Origin: Endozoicomonas elysicola
GTDB taxonomy: Bacteria > Pseudomonadota > Gammaproteobacteria > Pseudomonadales > Endozoicomonadaceae
Length of the DNA stretch: 64,000 bases
Assembly (NCBI RefSeq): GCF_000710775.1
Contig: NZ_JOJP01000001.1
Span: forward strand, 5,485,471 to 5,549,470
Reading direction: 5' to 3'
Part shown: positions 34,582 to 43,329 of the stretch, piece after piece
How the letters are laid out: every line of letters starts with the position of its first letter
Position numbering within the stretch: position 1 is the stretch's first letter
Program-made: the position numbers and the translations under genes
Notes under the pieces: model-generated
Told to the model about the DNA's origin: nothing
Databases searched by the model: none
Seen by the model: the letters and a program-made list of their open reading frames with translations, nothing else

Positions 34582-35880
34582 ATGGAAAAGATGTTAACTT
34601 ACCTTCAAGCAGTACTTCCCCAAACTTCTCAACATGTAAGTACAGCTGAACAAGTCGGGGTTGTTACCGGTCTGGGTGCCAGTCTTGCTTGCTGTTATTG
34701 CTTCGGGCTTAAAAGAGAGGCATCTGCCGCTCTTTGCCTTACCGGAATAGTTGTTGGTAGAGTGGGGGGAGATTGGGTTGATAAGAAAATCATTAACTAT
34801 GATGTAAAACCAGTCACGCCCTCCACTACTGAAACACTTAGCAACCTTTTACCTAACGACCTCGATCTTGACTTCAGTTTTATCAACACCAGGGAGCAGG
34901 TAGAAAAGCTTCTTCAATTAACACCTGCACCCGCCTCAACACCAGTTCCCCCGGGCACTCAAGGTTATGTTAGCAAGTGGTTGGATGCTCGAGGAGAGGC
35001 TTACGCAGTAAAAATTTTAAAGCCGATTAAAGAAAATGCACAATGGCTTACGCCCCAGAGAGGTGAAGCAGTTGCCGTGGGATTGCCTGAGCACCCAAAT
35101 GTTATTGCCCCCAAACATATTATTCTGAGAAATAATATTGATAAAAAATACTATTCTGTCAGTAACCAAAGTGATTTGCCCGCTGCCGATGAAAGTTCAT
35201 ATCAAGTTATGGCTATCATTTCTCGCTGGTGTGTGGGTAAAGACCTGTTTGAACAAGATGAAAAACCCTCTTTAGCATTTGCTAAGCGTGTTGGGAGAGA
35301 CGTGCTGAAAGCCATTGAGCACATTCACTTAAACAAACGTATACATAGAGACATAAAAACAGAAAATATTTTAAAAACTTCAACCGGATTTGCATTGACC
35401 GATTTCGGTCTTGCTCGTTACCTTGATGAAGGAACAAACGCAACGACACCATGTGGAACGGCTCACCAACTAGCTCCAGAATTTCACAGTCGAGAAGCTG
35501 AGTGCAAATATGGTGCTGGCTATGATTTATGGCAATTTGGTATTCTTATGTTAGAACTGGCTACAGGCTGGACACCAGAACACTACACCGATTATCCCGA
35601 GTATGCTCGTACTGTCAAAGAAACAAAGCAGAGTGTTCAAAATTTAACCGACCTGTCCGATGAGCAGAAGGCTGATAAAGCAAGACAAACGATTGCTCTG
35701 AAGAATGTGTTCGAATTTAATAGTCTGACTAATGATCAAAGAAAGAATTATATAGTTACTCGGTTCGGGAAGACGTTAGGTGAAAGCCCTGACTTTCAAA
35801 GCTTGATACTTAAGCTGTTGACCACAGAAAAGGACAGACTGAGCCTTGATCAGGTCAAATCGGATTTTGCTAAATTGTAA
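34582..35880 (+). CDS. Eukaryote-like Ser/Thr protein kinase with N-terminal hydrophobic region
   Basis: A 432-aa protein whose residues about 125-430 form a protein kinase domain: ATP-binding lysine in AYAVKIL (Lys144), catalytic loop HRDIKTENIL (Asp257, Asn262), DFG at 274-276 and the APE motif at 298-300, followed by YDLWQFGILMLELATG. All catalytic residues are kept, but the glycine-rich loop is atypical. Residues about 20-65 contain two hydrophobic stretches. The open frame extends to a TTG at 34495 inside xdhC; I prefer the ATG at 34582. Codon use is AT-richer than that of xdhABC. It has no visible partner gene, so an effector-like role is a guess. Confidence 0.78.
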   Translation: MEKMLTYLQAVLPQTSQHVSTAEQVGVVTGLGASLACCYCFGLKREASAALCLTGIVVGRVGGDWVDKKIINYDVKPVTPSTTETLSNLLPNDLDLDFSFINTREQVEKLLQLTPAPASTPVPPGTQGYVSKWLDARGEAYAVKILKPIKENAQWLTPQRGEAVAVGLPEHPNVIAPKHIILRNNIDKKYYSVSNQSDLPAADESSYQVMAIISRWCVGKDLFEQDEKPSLAFAKRVGRDVLKAIEHIHLNKRIHRDIKTENILKTSTGFALTDFGLARYLDEGTNATTPCGTAHQLAPEFHSREAECKYGAGYDLWQFGILMLELATGWTPEHYTDYPEYARTVKETKQSVQNLTDLSDEQKADKARQTIALKNVFEFNSLTNDQRKNYIVTRFGKTLGESPDFQSLILKLLTTEKDRLSLDQVKSDFAKL

Positions 35881-36012
35881 TGAGGAATTAGTGCACCACG
35901 GATCTGTCTGACAGGCTAAATTGATAGGATCACCCAACCCTATTGAATCACTGACAACTACACACGTAGAATGCCAAATCAAACTGATTAAAAATAAATA
36001 AGAATCTTGGCT

Positions 36013-36936
36013 ATGCTCACTTTTCTGCCGCTATGGGCTCGTGGTATCTGCTCGGCACTATTACTTGCTTTTAATACTCTCGTTTTGTGTATCCCGCTGC
36101 TTCTATTCAGCCTCAGTCGTTTTTTAATCCCCATAAAGTCATGGCACAAATTATGTACCCGTATATGCATCGCTATTGCTGAATGCTGGATCAGTATCAA
36201 CAGTGGTTGGATGAAACTCACTCGCCCTATGCTGTGGCAGGTTGAAGGCCTGGAAAGCCTCAAGAAAGATGAATGGTATCTTGTAACGTGCAATCACCAG
36301 TCGTGGGCAGATATTTTTATTGTTCAGCACCTGCTGAACCGCAGAATTCCCATGCTGAAATTCTTCCTGAAGCAGCAGCTGATCTGGGTCCCCGTCATCG
36401 GTTTATGTTGGTGGGCGCTGGACTTCCCTTTTATGAAGCGCTATTCACGAGCCTATCTGGAAAAGTACCCGGAGAAACGCGGTGAAGATCTTAAGGCCAC
36501 CCAGAAAGCCTGTGAAAAATTCCGGGATGTTCCTGTATCAGTTTTTAACTTTATGGAAGGAACCCGATTCACAGATAACAAGCACAGACAACAAAAGTCA
36601 CCTTTTCAATACCTGCTAAAACCACGAGCCGGTGGCGCTGGTTTTGTGCTTGGAGCAATGGGGCAACAGCTGCGCACATTGATTAATATCACCATTGTGT
36701 ACCAGGATGGGGTCCCATCATTCTGGGATTTCCTCTGTGGCAGAGATGACAAGATCAGAGTAAAAATTGAAAAACAGGAAATCTCTGACGCTTATCTTGG
36801 CAGAGATTACAGTAATGACGAGGAGTTCCGTGATCAGTGTCAACACTGGGTGAATGAGCTATGGACTCAAAAGGATCAATTGATCCTATCGATAAAGGAA
36901 AACCATACAAGAGAAGAGACTGCTGAGCATGTATAA
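36013..36936 (+). CDS. yihG: PlsC-family acyltransferase, YihG type
   Basis: Membrane acyltransferase of 307 aa, expected to acylate lysophosphatidic acid. The acyltransferase HX4D motif is in CNHQSWADIFIV (about residues 93-104), the second motif in FNFMEGTRFT and a late GGAGFVLGAM. An N-terminal membrane helix covers about residues 8-35. Length and motif wording match E. coli YihG (310 aa). The frame may also begin at a TTG at 36007; neither start has a strong ribosome site. It ends one base from the convergent MCE gene. Confidence 0.83.
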   Translation: MLTFLPLWARGICSALLLAFNTLVLCIPLLLFSLSRFLIPIKSWHKLCTRICIAIAECWISINSGWMKLTRPMLWQVEGLESLKKDEWYLVTCNHQSWADIFIVQHLLNRRIPMLKFFLKQQLIWVPVIGLCWWALDFPFMKRYSRAYLEKYPEKRGEDLKATQKACEKFRDVPVSVFNFMEGTRFTDNKHRQQKSPFQYLLKPRAGGAGFVLGAMGQQLRTLINITIVYQDGVPSFWDFLCGRDDKIRVKIEKQEISDAYLGRDYSNDEEFRDQCQHWVNELWTQKDQLILSIKENHTREETAEHV

Positions 36937-36937
36937 A

Positions 36938-39274
36938 TTAATGCAGCCAAATCTCCGGCTGCCACAGCAACCAGCTTTTTTTAGGTTCATCGGCAAGGTC
37001 AAAACGATGCCCTGACTGAATAGGCTGTTCTGGCTTTTCTGGTGTTGCAAAAGCGATCCCTCCCGCCAGGAGAGCCTCCAATGAATCTGCCCTGATACTG
37101 GTTCCCCGAAAGAGACCAACATCAATATCAATACCACTGACATTCCAGAACCGGCTATCATTGCTGATCAGTCTACGGTAGCGATCTTCAATATTAACAA
37201 TAATAACGACCTGATCAGCCGGGTTAGCCAGACGGTACCCGGTGACTTCACCAACCGGTACATCTCGATAATAGACTGGGCTGCCCCGCTGTATTGAACC
37301 CAAGCCTTCACTCAACAGCTCAAGAACCAGACCTTTTGCTTTTGGAATATCATCTGGCTCTCGGTGCTGACCAATAAACCTTGTTGTCTCTGGTCCCGGG
37401 ATGGCCGGCATTTCAACCTGAATATATGGACCGATGATCAAGGTTTCCAGATTCGATGTTCGAGCAAGCCCCAATTTTGGTTCAACCAGCCAGAAATGGA
37501 CGCCTTTTCTCATCAACCAGGCCTTATCATTATCAATCAATGCTTTAACAGTCACCCCCTGATTTTCTCTGCTGACCACTAAACGGGTAACCCGACCGAC
37601 TTCTACACCACGAAAGCGAATTTGAGTACCTTCACTTAAGCCATCAGCACGATCGAAGTGAATTTCTATCTCCTGATCACCACTGAGCGCAACGGTCTGA
37701 TCTGAAAATAGGGGAAATCTTGCTCCATTTTCTACTCTTTCCGCATCCGGTTTGCCTGTACTAAAGGCAACGCCTCCAGATATCAGGCTTTTAATGGAGG
37801 CCATATCAACACGAAAAGTACGCAGATCCCCCTCAAATTCAAGCCCACTGACATTCCAGAAGCGACTGCTCATATTAACCAGATGTTGGTAACGTGCTTC
37901 TATAAGAACCTGAATGGATAAACCACTGCCTTTCAAATCATAGGACTGAACAAATCCAACAGGAACGTTCCGGTACAAAACCGGGCTTCCTATATCGATA
38001 CCTTTCAGCGCATCTGTATCGAGCGTCAGACTCAAACCGATGGCCCCTATGGGTGTTGCCGGTCGGGTCTCCATACCTTTAAAGTGACTGACTGCCGAGC
38101 CTGCCTGCATCACCTTTTTATTGATATCCATTGCCACATACCGGCCACTGATCAACGTATCTAGGTCAGACACACCGTCCAGCCCCAGTTTGGGTTCAAC
38201 AACCCAGAATCGTGTACCAGCAACCAATGCAGGCTTTACTTCCGGCCTGACAATCGCTTCAGCAATGACACGGCTGACATCTTCGCTGACGTCCACAGAA
38301 CGAATCCGCCCTACCTCCTGACCATGAAAACGAATAGGTATGTTACTGTCGCCAAGAGAAACCCCGAGAGGGAACTCAATAGTAATGGGTATTCCCGCTT
38401 CGGCAGTGTCGTAGTCACTGTAAAGGGAAAACTCTGCACCACTTGAAACTACCGGCTTCACTTCTTCCCATTCAGGTGTATAAAAGGCCACACCACCCTT
38501 TAATATGGAAACCAGTGATTGAGCCTGTACTTCCAGGTTGGTCATATTAGCGGAAACTTTTAAGCCACCAGCACTCCAGAAACGGGTATTTTCATGCACT
38601 AACTTTGAAAACTCAGACTGAATGTAGATTTGTGTCTCTACGAAAAGACCATCTTCTGACAGGCCATAATCAAACACCTCCCCAACCTTTAGCTTTCGGT
38701 AGAAGACCGGACTGCCAATTTCCAGTGATGGAAGCTCGTCAGACTGTAATATCAAGCGAAGCCCATCTTTCCCCCCCATCATTCCCGGTGCTCTCTTCAA
38801 CGCTGTAAATTGTGCTTGCAAGGTACCTTCAGATGATGGGCTAAAGGCGATGTAGTTCCCGGTTATCAAGGTATCCAATCCAGAGACTTCAGTAAGACTC
38901 AGCTGTGGTTCTACCAGCCAGAAGGCACTGTTTTCCGTAAGGAGGGTTTGAAAGCGCTGATCCATTTTCACTGTCACATCAACCGCATCAAAGTCCTTAC
39001 TGGGAGAAAGGCGGGTAACGTGTCCAACAGGAATACCATTATGAAGGACTTCTGTTTTATCCACAGCAATCCCCCGACCATTCTCAAAACGGATCATGAC
39101 TTCGATTCCACCGTGATCCAGCTCACGCCAGAGCAACCAGCCTACTGCAATAAGAACCACCAGAGGTAATAGCCAGATAGGGGTCAAGTTTATCCGATCT
39201 TCAACATAAGCAGCTGCAGATGACTCACCACCCTCTGATCCACAATCTTCAGGGTGTCTGTTTTCCTGACTCAT
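36938..39274 (-). CDS. MCE-domain lipid transport protein (PqiB/LetB family), six MCE repeats
   Basis: A 778-aa protein anchored by one N-terminal helix (about residues 32-50), then six MCE domains recognisable by recurring units such as GIPVGHV, GSPVFYRKLKVGEV, RFHGQEVGRI, GSPVLYRNVPVGFV, RFRGVEVGRV and GSPVYYRDVPVGEV. Such proteins form stacked hexameric tubes spanning the periplasm to carry lipids between membranes. PqiB has three and LetB seven MCE domains, so six is intermediate. It is last in the operon after two PqiA-type genes, overlapping the second by 4 nt. Confidence 0.88.
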   Translation of the reverse strand: MSQENRHPEDCGSEGGESSAAAYVEDRINLTPIWLLPLVVLIAVGWLLWRELDHGGIEVMIRFENGRGIAVDKTEVLHNGIPVGHVTRLSPSKDFDAVDVTVKMDQRFQTLLTENSAFWLVEPQLSLTEVSGLDTLITGNYIAFSPSSEGTLQAQFTALKRAPGMMGGKDGLRLILQSDELPSLEIGSPVFYRKLKVGEVFDYGLSEDGLFVETQIYIQSEFSKLVHENTRFWSAGGLKVSANMTNLEVQAQSLVSILKGGVAFYTPEWEEVKPVVSSGAEFSLYSDYDTAEAGIPITIEFPLGVSLGDSNIPIRFHGQEVGRIRSVDVSEDVSRVIAEAIVRPEVKPALVAGTRFWVVEPKLGLDGVSDLDTLISGRYVAMDINKKVMQAGSAVSHFKGMETRPATPIGAIGLSLTLDTDALKGIDIGSPVLYRNVPVGFVQSYDLKGSGLSIQVLIEARYQHLVNMSSRFWNVSGLEFEGDLRTFRVDMASIKSLISGGVAFSTGKPDAERVENGARFPLFSDQTVALSGDQEIEIHFDRADGLSEGTQIRFRGVEVGRVTRLVVSRENQGVTVKALIDNDKAWLMRKGVHFWLVEPKLGLARTSNLETLIIGPYIQVEMPAIPGPETTRFIGQHREPDDIPKAKGLVLELLSEGLGSIQRGSPVYYRDVPVGEVTGYRLANPADQVVIIVNIEDRYRRLISNDSRFWNVSGIDIDVGLFRGTSIRADSLEALLAGGIAFATPEKPEQPIQSGHRFDLADEPKKSWLLWQPEIWLH

Positions 39275-39921
39275 TCAGCGGCACCTCCTGTGCAATCACT
39301 CTTCTCTACCCTTTGGCTCAGGCGTTGGTTATCCCATAAAAGGCGTGGGTCAAAGCTGTTAGAAGCAAGCATGGTGAGAGTAACGACAGCAGCAAATGCC
39401 CAGGCCCCAGCACCCGGCTCAACTTGCCCAAGCTGACCAAACTGAATCAATCCAGCCAGCAGAGAAATAATGAAAATATCCAGCATCGACCAGCGGCCAA
39501 TCCACGAAATAACCCGATACAGTCGTATTTTCTGCCTTATTCCCAACCCCATTTCATATCCAGATTGAATGGACAGAAGCAATACAGCCATTCCCAGTAG
39601 CTTCAGCAGAGGTATCAAGATACTGGCAATAAACACCACGGCTGCGATCATGAGCATATCGTTCTCAATCAGTTTTATGACTCCGGACATAATGGTGTCC
39701 GGTTCCCCCCCTTGGCCAAGCCAACTGATCGACATCATGGGTAAGGTATTGGCCGGTATATAAAGAAGTGCAGCTGCCAGCGTTAAAGCCCAGCATCTTG
39801 CTATGCTGTTCTGTCGCCGCATCCGAACCCGGCCACCACAACGGTAACATCGTTTCTGTGATTCAGGACATGCCAGATAACAGACAAGACAAAGCTTCAG
39901 ACCAAGATCAATACCATTCAT
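39271..39921 (-). CDS. PqiA-domain membrane protein, second half of a split LetA/PqiA
   Basis: A 216-aa protein with a zinc-ribbon-like cysteine group (CLVCYLACPESQKRCYRCGG) and four membrane segments containing LLYIPANTLPMMSI, the PqiA hallmark. E. coli PqiA/LetA carry two such modules in one chain; here they are two overlapping genes. The frame extends to 39960, but the ATG at 39921 gives a 14-nt overlap with the first module. It probably works with the MCE protein in inner-membrane lipid hand-over. Confidence 0.8.
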   Translation of the reverse strand: MNGIDLGLKLCLVCYLACPESQKRCYRCGGRVRMRRQNSIARCWALTLAAALLYIPANTLPMMSISWLGQGGEPDTIMSGVIKLIENDMLMIAAVVFIASILIPLLKLLGMAVLLLSIQSGYEMGLGIRQKIRLYRVISWIGRWSMLDIFIISLLAGLIQFGQLGQVEPGAGAWAFAAVVTLTMLASNSFDPRLLWDNQRLSQRVEKSDCTGGAAE

Positions 39922-40675
39922 TGATAACTGTTTTCCCTTCAACAACCTTTGCTCCTGCATCCCTACCCAGGGCTATCCATAATTTTGCCTCATTTAGCGT
40001 TATGCTGATGGCAATTTCGATCAGCATCAGCCCGGTGTAGCAAAATACCCCAAGACCAGCTTCGACTGTCGCCATATCGACCAGTTTTACTGCAGAGATA
40101 AGTACGCCTAGCATGTAGATTTTTGCCATTCCCCACTGGCAGAGAAAAAGGTAATCACGAAACAGAGACCGGGAAAATCGAGATCCATCCCTTAACAGAG
40201 ATGCCCAAATAATGGGTAGTAACATTATTAGTCGCAGCAGTGGGACTAGAATGACAAAAACAAATACCACCGTAGCAACAATTGGCAGGCCATTACGCCA
40301 CAGTGCAACCACTCCACCCCAGATAGTGCTGCTGTGCTGTCGCCCAGCCAGCTCTAATGTTAGAACGGGATAGATATTGGCAGGGATGTAGAGCAGTAAT
40401 CCGGTAATCACCAAAGCCAGCAGGGTTTGAATGCGATAGTAAGCATGTTTTTCCAGAGTACGAAAACAACGAGGACAAGCAGCTACCTGCCGCTGCTTTA
40501 ACACCGGGATAGATATCAACAGGTCACACTCCGGGCAAAGGAGTTCATGGGGTTGTTCGGCCTCTCGCCCCCCACTGTGCCGTTGAGTCAGCAGAGCCTG
40601 TAAGTATTTACCCAGTGCTTTACCCATTGCTTCATTTTCCATAACTAAACCCAGATCAAATAAGGCTATCTCCAT
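39908..40675 (-). CDS. PqiA-domain membrane protein, first half of a split LetA/PqiA
   Basis: A 255-aa protein with a zinc-ribbon (CPECDLLISIPVLKQRQVAA then CPRC) and four membrane segments. LLLYIPANIYPVLTLELAGR is the PqiA signature and VEAGLGVFCYTGLMLIEI the last segment. First gene of the three-gene lipid-transport operon. An in-frame ATG at 40642 is an alternative start; neither has a strong ribosome site. Confidence 0.82.
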   Translation of the reverse strand: MEIALFDLGLVMENEAMGKALGKYLQALLTQRHSGGREAEQPHELLCPECDLLISIPVLKQRQVAACPRCFRTLEKHAYYRIQTLLALVITGLLLYIPANIYPVLTLELAGRQHSSTIWGGVVALWRNGLPIVATVVFVFVILVPLLRLIMLLPIIWASLLRDGSRFSRSLFRDYLFLCQWGMAKIYMLGVLISAVKLVDMATVEAGLGVFCYTGLMLIEIAISITLNEAKLWIALGRDAGAKVVEGKTVINEWY

Positions 40676-40685
40676 GAATGAAAAG

Positions 40686-40717
40686 TTGGGAATACTTCGT
40701 CATTCTGGTGATATAAT
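40686..40717 (+). promoter_or_regulatory. Candidate sigma-70 promoter of the DeoR gene
   Basis: An extended -10 element TGATATAAT ends at 40717. The best upstream match is TTGGGA at 40686-40691, with a long 20-nt spacer. It would start a leader of about 215 nt before the DeoR-type gene. Confidence 0.4.
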
Positions 40718-40941
40718 CCCCCGCAAAATGCCCATTGATCGGTCTTCTGCATATCGAGTGCTATCAGTTCATCATTGCAAGGTAGCTCTGTAAGTTATGT
40801 CTTACGGGAAATTACTATCTCTGAATACTCATCGGCAGCAAGCATCATTACCGTTGGTCAAGTCCTGCAAACCTGATTTGCTACCTGAAAACACCAACAG
40901 ATCGGGCAAACAGATCATGCTCCATTTAAAGAGGTACAACT

Positions 40942-41703
40942 ATGCTCCCGGTTGAACGTCGCGAACACATTCTTGCTTTTGTTGAAGAAAAAGGCTGTGC
41001 CAATATCGAAGAAATGGCCGAACGTTTTGATGTGTCACAAATGACCATCCGTCGTGATATTCGTACTCTGGAGCAAGAAGACAAACTGCGTGTAACCTAT
41101 GGCGGCGCAGTCTCTAAAAGCTTCCTGATGGAAGACATCCCCTACGAAAAGAAAAACGCCGTTAATATCGAAGAAAAGAAGTCCATCGCCCATGAAGCAC
41201 TGAAGCAGGTGCGGGAAGGTCAGATCGTCCTCCTGGACTCTGGCACCAGTACAATGGCACTGGCTAAACTGATGATGCGCATGAAAGTGACTGTCATCAC
41301 CACTGACTTAAAGATCGCCCTTCAGCTGTCAGACTCTTCTACTGTTAAAGTGTTCACCACAGGTGGTAATGTCAGTGCCATCACCAAGGCACATACCGAT
41401 GTTGCAGCCCTGTCTTTCCTCGACAGCATTAATGCAGATATCGCCTTTCTGGCAACCAACAGCTGGAGCCTGAACAACGGTGTAACTACTGCTTCCAATG
41501 ATCATTACTACATTCGTCGTAAAATGATGGAGCGGGCCAATAAGACCGTTCTGCTGGCTGACTCCAGTAAATTTGGTGCTTCCAGCATGAAAACCATCAG
41601 CCGTCTGGAAGATCTTGACTGCATTATCACGGACAGCAAGTTTGATGATGAAAACCTGGCTGCAATCCGTGAAGCTGGTGGCAACATTATTCTGCCGTCC
41701 TGA
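40942..41703 (+). CDS. DeoR-family transcriptional regulator
   Basis: A 253-aa DeoR/GlpR-type repressor. The N-terminal helix-turn-helix has ERREHILAFVEEKG and MAERFDVSQMTIRRDIRTLE. The C-terminal sugar-phosphate sensing domain has VLLDSGTSTMALAK near residue 95, VITTDLKIALQL, TTGGNVS and a LLADSSKFG segment. It is followed by its own terminator and then a PdxA-family gene. DeoR regulators often accompany PdxA2-type four-carbon acid sugar genes, so that gene may be its target. Confidence 0.87.
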   Translation: MLPVERREHILAFVEEKGCANIEEMAERFDVSQMTIRRDIRTLEQEDKLRVTYGGAVSKSFLMEDIPYEKKNAVNIEEKKSIAHEALKQVREGQIVLLDSGTSTMALAKLMMRMKVTVITTDLKIALQLSDSSTVKVFTTGGNVSAITKAHTDVAALSFLDSINADIAFLATNSWSLNNGVTTASNDHYYIRRKMMERANKTVLLADSSKFGASSMKTISRLEDLDCIITDSKFDDENLAAIREAGGNIILPS

Positions 41704-41730
41704 AAAATCAGGTAGATAATGCAGATATAT

Positions 41731-41757
41731 AAGGGAGCCTGATGGCTCCCTTTCTTA
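41731..41757 (+). terminator. Rho-independent terminator after the DeoR gene
   Basis: AAGGGAGCC, TGAT and GGCTCCCTT form a perfect 9-bp stem followed by TCTTA. The ATG at 41742, the longest start for the PdxA frame, lies inside this hairpin and is therefore unlikely to be used. Confidence 0.83.
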
Positions 41758-41816
41758 TGACGTCCAATATTGCTGCTAAGCTGATATTCATTCTATTGTT
41801 TTCAGGCAGTCCAAGC

Positions 41817-42830
41817 GTGATCAATAGCGGCAATGCCCCCCTGATCTGCATCCCCATGGGTGATCCTGCCGGAATCGGTGCTGAGATCATTATCAAATCC
41901 CTGTGCAACCCGGAATTCAATACAACCTGCCGAGTGGTGGTGATTGGTGATCGCAGCTGGCTGGAACAAGCAGCCCATCTCTGTCAGAAGAAAGTGCATT
42001 TCCTATCCATCAATGGCTCCCCTGCTGACTTACACAATAACGGCCACATACATCTGCTCCACTCTCCCATTACCAATATAGAGAAGATTGTGTTTGGAAA
42101 AGTCTCTGCTGAATCCGGAGCTGCTGCATACCACTTCATTGAACAAGCTGTCCGCTACGTGAAAAACCTGGGCTATGGTTCAATCGCCACACCACCGATC
42201 AACAAGAAATCTCTTCGCGCAGCAAAAATCCCCCACATTGGACACACGGAAATTCTTGCATCGCTAACAGGTACGATTGACCCTGTTACGCTGTTTCAGG
42301 TAGCAGGACTGAGAGTCTTTTTTCTAACTCGCCATCTCTCTTTAAAGCAGGCCTGTAACGCAATCGTAGAAAGCACAGTGTTCAAGGGAGTTTTCAGAGC
42401 GTACCGGATTCTTCAATCTCTGGGTATCGTATATCCCTCTCTGGCCGTTGCTGGCCTGAACCCCCACTGTGGTGAAAATGGACTCTTTGGAGATGAAGAA
42501 GTCTGTGCCATTGAGCCAGCGGTCAGGAGGGCTCAACGGGAAGGGTTGAACGTAAGCGGCCCAATTCCGGCGGACTCTGTCTTTCATCAGGCACTTAATG
42601 GTGCTTATGATGGCGTGCTCTCCATGTATCATGATCAGGGGCATATCGCCACCAAGATGGTAGACTTCGAACGTACCGTTTCCATTACCTGCGGACTGCC
42701 GTTTCTCAGGACTTCAGTCGACCATGGAACTGCATACGACATTGCAGGAACAGGAAGGGCCAGTGAAGTCAGTCTGATGGAGGCCATTAAGGTAGCCATC
42801 CAGTATACGGCTGGCAGTCAGACTCTTTAA
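41817..42830 (+). CDS. PdxA-family 4-phosphohydroxythreonine / phosphothreonate dehydrogenase
   Basis: A 337-aa PdxA-family dehydrogenase. Conserved: IPMGDPAGIGAEI at the N-terminus, TPPINKKSLRAA, PHIGHTEILASLTG (metal-binding His), AGLNPHCGENGLFG, SMYHDQGHIATKMVDF and TSVDHGTAYDIAGTGRAS. The family includes vitamin B6 enzyme PdxA and PdxA2 enzymes of D-threonate/erythronate breakdown. The DeoR neighbour and absence of ksgA/surA suggest the catabolic type, but no DUF1537 kinase is in the window. The frame opens at 41742 within a terminator. I chose GTG at 41817, which gives the usual short N-terminus; ATG at 41757 is possible. Confidence 0.82.
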   Translation: MINSGNAPLICIPMGDPAGIGAEIIIKSLCNPEFNTTCRVVVIGDRSWLEQAAHLCQKKVHFLSINGSPADLHNNGHIHLLHSPITNIEKIVFGKVSAESGAAAYHFIEQAVRYVKNLGYGSIATPPINKKSLRAAKIPHIGHTEILASLTGTIDPVTLFQVAGLRVFFLTRHLSLKQACNAIVESTVFKGVFRAYRILQSLGIVYPSLAVAGLNPHCGENGLFGDEEVCAIEPAVRRAQREGLNVSGPIPADSVFHQALNGAYDGVLSMYHDQGHIATKMVDFERTVSITCGLPFLRTSVDHGTAYDIAGTGRASEVSLMEAIKVAIQYTAGSQTL

Positions 42831-42847
42831 ACCACACAGACATGCAG

Positions 42848-43237
42848 TTAGTAATCAGACTTATGCTTTAACAGTTCACGACGCTGCTTTTTATCAGGCC
42901 GATGGTCTGGTCTTGGCATTGCACCACGCAGCGCCTTCCGGTTTTCTGCAGCCTCTTCCCGAGCCTGAATACTTTCTGCAGTTTCCTCATACAGCTGTTG
43001 CGCCAGATCAGCTTTTTGCCGTTTGTCACTTAACGCCTTAACTTCTACGACTCGTTCATCCCAACCAGCCCGAAGCTTAATAACATCACCTACCCTGGGC
43101 TCCTTACCTGGCTTGCATCGCTGACCATTCAGGTGCACTTTGCCACCATCAATGGCTTCCTTTGCGATATTACGAGTTTTATAAAAGCGAGCCGCCCATA
43201 ACCATTTATCTAACCGGATCTTTTCACTATTACTCAT
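42848..43237 (-). CDS. hslR: Heat shock protein 15 (ribosome-associated S4 domain)
   Basis: A 129-aa S4-domain RNA-binding protein. The S4 motif is clear: IRLDKWLWAARFYKTRNIAK, then GGKVHLNGQRCKPGKEPRVG. A basic C-terminal tail (RPDKKQRRELLKHKS) matches E. coli HslR (133 aa), which rescues stalled 50S subunits after heat shock. The frame extends to 43276, but AGGGTG lies 5 nt before the ATG at 43237. It follows yrfG in the order known from enterobacteria. Confidence 0.9.
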   Translation of the reverse strand: MSNSEKIRLDKWLWAARFYKTRNIAKEAIDGGKVHLNGQRCKPGKEPRVGDVIKLRAGWDERVVEVKALSDKRQKADLAQQLYEETAESIQAREEAAENRKALRGAMPRPDHRPDKKQRRELLKHKSDY

Positions 43238-43329
43238 TCTGTCACCCTGACTGCTTTTGATCATGAAAAGTGCCACATTACGAGATTATATTCTCTTGAA
43301 GATGCCATCTTTTCAGGGCTGATAACGCT

